Positions 56,425-64,000 of a stretch of 64,000 nucleotides of DNA are shown here, in pieces. The notes beneath the pieces are model-generated. The model was not told the origin of the DNA. It ran no database searches and worked only from the letters and a program-made list of their open reading frames with translations. The stretch is from Diphasiastrum complanatum. Taxonomy: Eukaryota > Streptophyta > Lycopodiopsida > Lycopodiales > Lycopodiaceae. Numbering within the stretch: the stretch's first letter is position 1; each line of letters opens with the position of its first letter. Location: assembly GCA_029204225.1 (NCBI GenBank), contig CM055112.1, positions 26,303,922 to 26,367,921 on the forward strand, read 5' to 3'. The position numbers were made by a program, and so were the translations under genes.

Positions 56425-57120
56425 TTGTAAATCTTCGCCTACATAAATCATTCATTCAAGAAGATATCCAAGTTTGGACAAATTTATTGGTTTTGTCCTA
56501 GTGGGTCCTTCATAGACATTGGAATCTAAAATAAGATTGAGTTGTACAACTTGTAGTATGATAATTACCACTTCTTCATCATATAGTCTTTAAAATACCA
56601 TGCAACAACTTTGCATCTAATATAATGTCTTCCATATAAGACAAAAAAAATTCTAAACATGGTATGTATCCTTCTATGATGCACTATATATACATTATTT
56701 ATTAAGAGCAGGATTAGACTTTTCATCCAACACTAATTTCTTTGTCAATTTCATCCTTTTTATATTACTACTATTGACATGATTTGTCAAACCTTTAACA
56801 TTAAACCACTTTAGCCTTCCCTTCATATTTACGCATTAGATCCCATTAATAGGATTTGATATCAGCTCACTTTTTCTTAAACTGAGTATCAACTTTCACA
56901 ATAGGTGACTCGCCTCCCCCCCTTATGAAATGACCTTGAGTGGAATCTATTTGTCATCTTGGGACAATTGAGTATTTGGATATTATGCAACATCAAACAA
57001 AGGGATTGGGTTAGGAGTGCAACGTGTTACACACATGAGCCTCTCATGTGATGGTCACATGAGACACGCATTTAGATGACTAAAGGAGGTGCAATAGTTC
57101 CTTAGGTTGCTCATCGATCT
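56425..57120. other. No recognised gene
   Basis: AT-rich sequence before the plus-strand gypsy part. Outside the LTR start, so flanking or inserted DNA. Confidence 0.4.
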
Positions 57121-57124
57121 AATG

Positions 57125-58725
57125 ACCACATGTTGAAAGGAAGCTGCCCTATGCCAAACATCAAAAACCCTTTTGGTCAATTCATAATAGGTGGTGTAGT
57201 TAGAGAAATCTTCCATGAACCTGGTGTGCATGAAAATCAGCAAAAGTTGAAGGAGTTGATGAGTTTGGTGCACATCAAAACTAGATTCAAGGAAGAGAAT
57301 CAATTTACTTGCATGAGACAAAGCAAATTTTTACATTCGTTTTGGATTATTTGATGATTGTTGCACCTCTTAACAGTGCGTTGAAGGGGATAATTACTCG
57401 AAAGGGTAGGCCGAGTCCACCTCTCTTGTGGAATGAGTCATTGGATGAAAGTTTTAATAAACTTAAGGAATTAATTGTCTCAGCACTAGTTTTGATTATA
57501 GCAGATATGGATAAATCTTTTTTGGTTAAAGTGGATGCTAGTGATTATGTGGTTGGTGCAGTTCTACTAGAAGAGGGGAGGTGAGTTGCTTTTGAGAGTA
57601 AGAAGTTATCTGATGCACAGTCTAGATATACAACTCAGGAAAAAGAACTTTTTGTGATTGTGCGTGTGTTGAAGATGTGGAGAAACTATTTATATGGTAG
57701 TCAATTTATAGTGTGCTCTGATCACCAACCATTAAAGTATTTCTGTAATCAGAAAGACCTTAGGGGTCGAAAGGCTCGATGGGTTGAGCTGATGCAAGAA
57801 TTCGACTTTGATTTGAGATACATTAAAGGATCATCAAATCAAGTGGCGGATGCCATAAGTTGAATTGCAGGGGTGAATGAGTTGTCGTTCACTGAGATCA
57901 CTTCTAATTTCTATCTTTCATTTCGAGGTCTTTATGAGCAAGATTCTCATTTTGGACCTATATGGCAAAGGGTTCTAAATGACGCTCAATTGGGTACTAA
58001 TTTGCAAGGTGATCAGTTGGTTGTGAAAGATAAGAAGGTAGTGGATAATTTTTCCATTTGGAATGGGATTTTGTTCCGAAGGGGAAAAGTGTTGTACTAG
58101 GGATGAATGCATTAAAAAAGAAAATTTTATTTGAATGTCATAACGCACCTTGTGCTGGGCATCCAAGTATACATCGTACACTAGATTTGGTATGAAGGGA
58201 CTTTTTTTGGCCAAAGTTGAAACCTTTTGTAGAATCTTATGTGTTGAACTGTGACCAGTGCCAGTGAAATAAAGCAGAGCGCTTAAAGGCTGGTGGACTG
58301 TTACATCCATTGGATATTCCTTCCAAATGGTGGGATAGTATTTCAATGGACTTTGTAGTTGGTTTACCGAGGACAAATAAACAAAATGATGCAATTTGAG
58401 TCATAGTTGATCTGTTAAATTAAATTGGCTACGTTTATTTCGGTAAAGACTACAGTTAAAGCGTCTGATTTAGCTTGTATTTGTTGAACGTTTGTTCAAA
58501 TTATATGGGTTGCCATCTAACATTGTTAGCGATCGGGATCCTAAGTTTATAGGCCAATTTTGGACGATAGTGTTTGAAAAACTCGAGACGTCTTTGAGCA
58601 TGGGCTCAACTGATCATCCAGAATCCAATGGTTAGACTGAGAGGACTAATCAGACAATGAAAAAAATGCTTCTTCAGATGACTTACATGAAACACAAGAT
58701 GAGCCTTGGTTCCCTCTAGTAACTT
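57125..58725 (+). pseudogene. Ty3-gypsy RNase H and integrase core (3' half)
   Basis: The frame from about 57350 reads IVAPLNSALKGIITRKG (RT thumb end), LLWNESLDESFNKLKEL, FLVKVDASDYVVGAVL (RNase H first aspartate), ESKKLSDAQSRYTTQEKEL, VCSDHQPLKYFCNQKDLRGR, FDFDLRYIKGSSNQVADA, then RRGKVL, a zinc-region relic (GHPSIHRTLDLV-like, about 58155), C-QC (58258), DRDPKFIGQFW-like (about 58535) and STDHPESNG (about 58610). Stops are frequent in integrase. It ends near 58725 in a VTF word. Confidence 0.88.
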
Positions 58726-59075
58726 TCAACGGTAAGCTAAAGATCCAATCTTTTTCAAGATTTCATAAGGTCCACTGTACCTAGCAGACAATTTGTAATG
58801 CTCCCCAGTGTGCATTACCTTAGAATCCTTTGAAATTCTAAGATACACCCAATCTCCAACTTGAAACTCCCGAGGTGATCTTTTCAGATTAGCAAAATGT
58901 CTTACCCGATCTTGGGCACTTAGAACATTCTCACATGCTAACTGTAATATTTCTTGCATTTCACACAAGAAATCCGCTACTTTATGGACTTTAATCGACT
59001 CAGTCTCAACCATTATCGGTAATCTAGGCTGAAATCCATACATAAGCATAAACAGAGATTGCCTAAGTGAAACAT
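58726..59075 (-). pseudogene. Gypsy integrase C-terminus, inverted
   Basis: Minus-strand frame: SLFMLMYGFQPRLPIMVE, then FLCEMQEILQLACENVLSAQ, RVRHFANLKRSPREFQVGDW, VYLRISKDSKV, YKLSARYSGPYEILKKIG. In gypsy integrases this block directly follows the core that ends at 58725 on the plus strand. It is well preserved (no stop over 107 codons). Confidence 0.9.
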
Positions 59076-59079
59076 ATGC

Positions 59080-60540
59080 AGGATAACAAAAAGAATGTCA
59101 TTTGCAAATTTGATCATTCACAAATGCAATATGTGATAGACCTTCACTTTGTTATACTCCCTCAATCTCTCACATATGCACTTTAATAAGGGTTCATTCA
59201 CATCATCAGTCACACGAAGACGAAAAGATAAACTTTTACACTCCTTTAATCCATAAGAATAATAAATCAATGAATAGACCCTTACACAATCTAGCTTGGA
59301 CCTATATAGCCTAGCAGATGGGAACCCTCCATGATGCCATTGATCTTTATCCTCAAATCTCAATAGTCATATTTGGGGGGTCATTCTAATAAATAAACTT
59401 TAACTTATTTAACTTCGGTAATATAGAAGCTTTAAGTCATTTAACTTAAACCATGAGACCTCTAATTGCAATTAATCACAATATGCTTTTGTAAAGCTTT
59501 CTTTTGTTTTTCTTTGGTACCAAAGACAATTGAACCAATGATTTCTGTCCAACTTTACAAGGCATTTAGATCTATGGAGAACTTTTTAATTCCTCCATAA
59601 CTTGATATAATTGATGATCACCACATCAAAATCATATTGCAACTTTGGATTGTTGATCTAAATCCTTTGTACATGACCTAATATCATAAGACATTGATGA
59701 AAGATAAATGTACTATGAAATAGCTTGGAGATTCATAAATAGTACTATAAGTGGTGTATAAATTCAAACATGAAATAATTTTGAGTATCCCTGGGAGGGC
59801 TACACCTTATGTTGCACCCTCTCTAGGGCTTTCGAAGATAGATGATGTACAAATATAAAATAAATAAGGGGATTTTGAAAATGTCCCAAATGCATAGATA
59901 GACAACTATAGATAGATCTTGACCAATATAGAAAAAACATTTATACACAAAATTATTTTTACAATTGTACTGAAGCAACTCTGATCCTATATTTTATTGA
60001 AATAAAATCATGAGTTTATACATTGATTTCAAGCAATTTTATTATTTTTCTACAAAGTCAATTATTGTAGAAAATCAATCCTTGCAGTTTGTTATCAATT
60101 CCTATCTTTTTATTACATGTATGAAAACCAATGTGTTAGTATACATATTCATTGCATATACAACAATGAGGAAGAAAAGATAAGCACTAAATTTGTACTA
60201 GTTTTTCATTTATGATGATATGAAATAATCAGGTAGAGAATTATTGTCCATTAAGACAAGCCCTATTCTAATATAATGTAGGCACCATTGCTCTTCCACT
60301 TAATTATAGCTAGAACCTCTTCATTGTATATACTGCTCACCTCTTTTCGATCTATGTGACCATCCATTTCAAGGTCTTGATCTAGTGGCATCCAAGTCCC
60401 ATTTATTTTTTTGCTTCTCTGATAGCTAAATGTAATTCTAAGTCTCTCAATATGATAGTGGAAGGTCATAGAAGATTTTTTTTTCTTTCTACAATCTATG
60501 TCTCCGTCTGTCTTACTATCCCAACCTTTATTCATAAGGT
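59080..60540. other. No recognised gene; two minus-strand ORFs of unknown nature
   Basis: 59363-59118 (81 codons) and 60535-60263 (90 codons, NKGWDSKTDGDIDCRKKKKS... with acidic and basic patches) look protein-like but match no family I know. The rest is AT-rich. Confidence 0.3.
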
Positions 60541-60552
60541 CTGAAGAAGATC

Positions 60553-62470
60553 ATGATAGTGACAATGAAGACCAAATCACAGTGTTTGCTACAGGATTTG
60601 GCTTCACAACATTCCATTGATCACACACATTGGTACGTGGATCTAGAAGCAACAAGGCCCATGATTGGCAACAAGTCGTGGTTCAAAAAGGTGGAGCTTA
60701 CCAACGATGGAGATAGAGTTGTGCAGGCGAATGGTTACAAGTGCCAAGTTCATGGCGTTGGTGCAATGCCTATTTAATTTACTAATGGACATGTGAAGGT
60801 AATTGAAAATGTCTTCTATGTTCCTAGCCTTTAGAAAAATTTCTTATCTATTGGTATAATGATAGATCATAAGTTGAAGGTAGAGTTCAACAACAAGAAA
60901 TGTCAGATCAAGGATGTGAAATAGGGTTTCAAAGTGATTGCGATGGTTTTTGTGACAAGACAACAACAAGAAATGTCAGATCAAGGATGTGAAATAGGGT
61001 TTCAAAGTAATTGCGATGGTTTTTGTGACAAGACTTGTGGTCACAAGTTGCATGTTGTTGTCACAAAGTGCAATGCATTGACATCACATCTATATCTACA
61101 AGTGACTTGTGTCATAGACAATTGGGGCATCTGAACTTCAAGAGCTTGAAGCTTCGTAAGCTCAAGATGGTAGCAGGCCTACCCAATTTGGATGACAAAG
61201 AAGAGTCCATTTGTAAGGGGTGTGTTCTAGATCATCAAAATGATAAATAGGAAAAGGATGCACCTTGGGATTCCTATTCACCTCATAGTGGATCCCCTTA
61301 ATGTAAGTTGCCTGAGTGGTATACAAAGCTTCTGAGTGATAAGGAAGGTCTAGCAAGGAAGGAGATCTACCACGTTCCATGAAAGAGAAGATGGAACCTA
61401 ACAGACTCTTAGGAAAATCTTGCACTCATGAGCAACATCATTTTGCTATTAAGCCCTCTTGCTTTGAAGAGGCCAAGAATCAAGAGATATGGCAAAAAGA
61501 AATGCAAGAAGAGATTGATAGTGGATCTTCCAAAGGGCAAGAGACCCACTGGCAACAAATGGGTGTAAGGGATGAAGTACGATGTCAATGGAACCATTGC
61601 AAAACATAAGGCAAGGCTTGTAGTGAAAGGTTATGCGTAGAGTAAGGGCATTGACTTTGAGGAGACCTTCACTTTTGTGCAATAAGCTTGAAGAAGAAGT
61701 GTACATGGAGCAACCTCGTGGTTTTGTGATACAGGGCATGGAAAACAAGGTTTGTAGATTGAAGGTGGCCCCACTTCAATGAGTATCTCCTATCTAGAGG
61801 GTTGAATATACACACTCAAATTTCAATCTTTACTACTTTGCTCATGACTCTAGCATCACACTGATTGTGTTATACGTAGACGATCTCATAATCATAGTGA
61901 ATGATGATAATTTGCTTAGTTAGAATTTATCCTCCAACTATCATATGACCGTGGTTTGATGCACTATTGTTTAGGAGTGAAAATTTGGCAAAGATGTGAT
62001 AGCATCGCACTCACACAAACGAAGTACGTGAACGAAATTCTAAAGTGATTCAAGATGTGTGACAGTAAGCTACTACAACTGTGGAGGTTGGTAAGAAACT
62101 TTCTAGCCATGATGAGAATGCGCTAGTTGATGTTACTTTGTTTTCTCAAATTGCTGGTTCACTAATTTATCTCACAACTACTCATCCTGATATAAGCTAT
62201 GTTGTAAATGTTGTGAGTCAATTCATGGCTACACCTAGGGAGACTCATTGTAAAACAGCGAAGAGAATTTTTTGTTACATTAAAGGGACACTAACCCATG
62301 GATTGCTATATGAGAGACAACAATATTTATCAGTTTTGCAAGGCTTCATAGATTCGGATTGGGCATGCTGTGTAGATTACATGATCTACCGTAGGTTATG
62401 TTTTCCATATTTGTAATGGTGTGTTTCTTGGTGTAGTAAGAAGCATGATACAGTATTAGTATCCAAAAAG
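60553..62470 (+). pseudogene. Ty1-copia gag end, protease, pre-integrase and RT/RNase H remains
   Basis: HWYVDLEATRPMIGNKSWFK (about 60630, the protease active-site region with DSGA reading DLEA), VIENVFYVPSL, a 73-bp tandem duplication (60891-61036), RQLGHLNFKSLKLRKLK (GAG-pre-integrase, about 61118) and ICKGCVLDHQNDK. Integrase core and most RT are deleted. Later come EEAKNQEIWQKEMQEE (about 61468), YVDDLIIIV-like sequence (about 61873), SQIAGSLIYLTTTHPDISYV and FIDSDWACCVDY (RNase H, about 62347). Heavily stopped. Confidence 0.82.
60891..61036. repeat. 73-bp tandem duplication in the copia relic
   Basis: AACAAGAAATGTCAGATCAAGG...TTTTTGTGACAAGAC occurs twice in a row with one difference (GTGATTG/GTAATTG). 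73 is not a multiple of three, so it shifts the frame. Confidence 0.93.
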
Positions 62471-62474
62471 TTAT

Positions 62475-63110
62475 GACAAATCTTGATTTGTAGCTCTAGT
62501 TTTGTTAGTTTTCTTTCTTCAAAATTTTCAAACATGTTCTATTGTAGATTTGACCTATCAAATCACATTCAATCATTGATATGATACTTTGAGCTGATAG
62601 AGCTTGTTGTTAGCTTTTTAGAGGTACTGAGTTTGTTTGATTTGGATCAATATTGAGTAAGTTATGATCAAATTAATGAAGATGGGTCAGATTAGCCAGA
62701 ATTCTGGAAATTTTTTTTACAAGTGAGAGAAGCACTTCAATCTTTCAAATTTGAAGTTCTGTTTCTGTTGTAAATTTTTTTCGAATTCTTCATTTTGAAG
62801 TTCTAAGAAAAAATCAAACCTAACCCTATTTTTAGCCCTAGGCTCGACAAGACCTAAACCTAACCCAACTTACCCTAAGCCTAACCTCTATCTCACTAGG
62901 TTCAAACACGGCCTCCAACTGTTTCTGATATTGGGAAAGCCTCCGACGAGTTTCTATGACTTTACAACGCACTCAGGCACTTGCAATACTTCGACGTGCC
63001 GTAGTTGCAGGAACGGTTGCTTCACAGCTTCTTGCACTACCTAAACTTCCAACTGTCTTAACTAGCGACTTACACCAAGCAGTAGGCTTTATGTGATATA
63101 CTCTGTGAGA
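62475..63110. other. No recognised gene
   Basis: AT-rich sequence; 62820-62890 has repeated CCTAA-CC words (AACCTAACCC), not telomere repeats. Confidence 0.4.
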
Positions 63111-63112
63111 TT

Positions 63113-63232
63113 GTTGCTTTGTTATAGTTGTACAGTATCTCAATTCGCCTTATGGCTTTTACGCTTTCAACATGCATTCCTTTGTACTATGATGGGTTTT
63201 CCCAACTTTTATTAATAAAAACAGGAAGTTTC
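63113..63232. repeat. Dispersed repeat, copy 2
   Basis: Homologue of 53740-53865, ending CTTTTATTAATAAAA. It lies beside the HAT1/aminopeptidase fragments just as copy 1 lies beside the exon-like pieces at 52.4-53.1 kb. Confidence 0.6.
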
Positions 63233-63317
63233 TCGGACGTTGTGTCATAAGTGCAAGAAGTCTTAAGTGTCAAAAATAGTGTCTTAAGTGTCCTGAGGAT
63301 GTTTTCTCCACAACAAT

Positions 63318-63656
63318 TCACTTTTGAGCTTCATCTTTTTTCTTAGTAATCTGTGCAACATCACCGAGCATTGCAGACACAATAGTAGGATGAGATAATA
63401 ACCGCAAGCTATCTATGCAATCAAGTAGCTCTTGGAGCTTTTCAGAAGGTCCCTCCAGATTAACATCAAAGCAACCTCGCTGTAATGCTACTTTATTTAC
63501 AGATTCCAAAAGATGGAAGCCATACCCCTTTTGTTGATAAGGTGGAAGTACCAATATTTGGCTTATGCATGGCCTCATGCTAGCTGGGTAGTGATGGAAA
63601 CGGAATACATTGCAAAAACCTGCCACTTTACAAAATCTTTCTGAGCCTTTATGCAT
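63318..63656 (-). pseudogene. HAT1: Type B histone acetyltransferase HAT1, C-terminal part of catalytic domain
   Basis: An uninterrupted frame: VAGFCNVFRFHHYPASMRPC, then SQILVLPPYQQKGYGFHLLE (acetyl-CoA-binding motif A; Q/RxxGxG/A as QQKGYG), then DVNLEGPSEKLQELLDCIDS, ending at a stop at 63318. HAT1 acetylates new histone H4 at lysines 5 and 12. Full proteins have about 420-470 residues; about 110 are here, without the N-terminal domain. Changes such as EDPSE to EGPSE and the loss of the DxTxED acidic residue suggest relaxed constraint. Before the frame is a run of nine A. Probably a captured or retained fragment. Confidence 0.75.
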
Positions 63657-63714
63657 TTTTTTTTAAGGCAAGCATACCGCACAATTCACAGCATCCTCTT
63701 TGACCTGTAAGCTT

Positions 63715-64000
63715 CCAAAGTGGCCAAGGCATGAGCGATGGCTACACCCCTGGACAAGCTGTTACTACAGTTATTCTTCGTGTGGAAAAGGTTGAACAGG
63801 AATTTACATTTCTAAATACTTCTGAAAAGCCTGTGGCCTCCCTCCTCTGTAATGTTAGCGCACCAGTGCGTCTATTGCAACCCGATGTTACAGATGATGA
63901 CTTGTTTTTTCCTTCTCGCATATGATTCTGATGAGTTTAACCGATGGGAAGCTTATGCTTAACCCTATTGAACAATTACAGCAAGAGGGAAAACTATCGG
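63715..64000 (+). pseudogene. M1 aminopeptidase (PepN/alanyl type), piece of the C-terminal region
   Basis: The frame reads QAVTTVILRVEKVEQEFTFL, EKPVASLLCNVSAPVRLLQP, DVTDDDLFF, then in the +1 frame LLAYDSDEFNRWEA, and again after a shift KLMLNPIEQLQQEGKLS. This is the DUF3458 Ig-like region and the start of the helical end of PepN-type M1 aminopeptidases (SAPVRL, DDDLLFLLAHDSDEFNRWEA). A six-T run gives the first shift, and about seven residues (usually GQVLAR) are missing at the second. The catalytic HEXXH part is not in the window. It may continue past 64000. Confidence 0.78.

Noticed and set aside
58726-59049. Integrase C-terminus as part of the same minus-strand element as the protease/RT at 54-55.3 kb
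   Set aside because: On the minus strand it would come before the protease, the wrong order; it continues the plus-strand integrase instead.

Overview
The window looks like nuclear DNA of a land plant with a large, repeat-rich genome. Evidence: a 1186-residue intronless PLS-type pentatricopeptide repeat (PPR) gene, spliced fragments of ordinary nuclear genes, Ty1-copia, Ty3-gypsy, LINE, hAT and Helitron remains, and many CT/GA and AT microsatellites. The PPR style (long PLS array, plus a separate DYW tail nearby) would suit a fern or another seed-free vascular plant, but I cannot fix the species. Nothing bacterial, organellar or viral was recognised.

Layout. 0-0.5 kb: end of a copia element. 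2.6-4.6 kb: minus-strand gene for a medium-chain reductase (four exons, no 3' end), with a Helitron-like 3' terminus beyond it. 4.6-5.2 kb: foldback cassette holding a gypsy fragment. 5.3-8.4 kb: long inverted-repeat element, a second partial copy of its interior, and a tandem array. 9.4-14.97 kb: minisatellite, decayed gag, a broken DYW tail (minus) and a copia fragment (plus). 15.05-15.47 kb: foldback cassette 2. 15.7-19.3 kb: the intact PPR ORF. 19.3-24.5 kb: no recognised gene; one GC-rich island. 24.8-30.3 kb: copia fragment (minus), second copy of the inverted-repeat element, copia fragment (plus). 30.25-30.7 kb: foldback cassette 3. 30.75-35 kb: tandemly duplicated AT-rich unit, one copy carrying a LINE with clear target-site duplications, the other a small TIR element. 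35.3 kb: ankyrin-repeat exon. 37.9-39.95 kb: gypsy chromovirus 3' half (minus). 40.1-44.05 kb: hAT transposase gene with one half on each strand. 44.4-45.3 kb: 85-bp tandem array and palindromes. 45.97-47.84 kb: J-domain gene exons (minus). 48.2-51.3 kb: foldback, LTR, hAT fragment, copia 5' end. 52.4-53.1 kb: unidentified exon-like pieces. 53.9-59.1 kb: gypsy element whose domains change strand twice. 60.5-62.5 kb: decayed copia. 63.3-64 kb: fragments of HAT1 acetyltransferase (minus) and M1 aminopeptidase (plus), nearly head to head.

No set of genes here forms a pathway. Two things stand out. In at least four places (PPR gene, hAT transposase, gypsy element twice) the coding order is broken by a strand switch that one simple inversion would repair. 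A repeated cassette (copies at 4.6, 15.1 and 30.3 kb) has, in two copies, a G-box palindrome and in one also a clear TATA box about 35-40 bp upstream of a near-perfect hairpin, the layout expected of a transposon-borne hairpin-RNA unit. I cannot show it is transcribed, and assembly error is a live alternative for the inversions.
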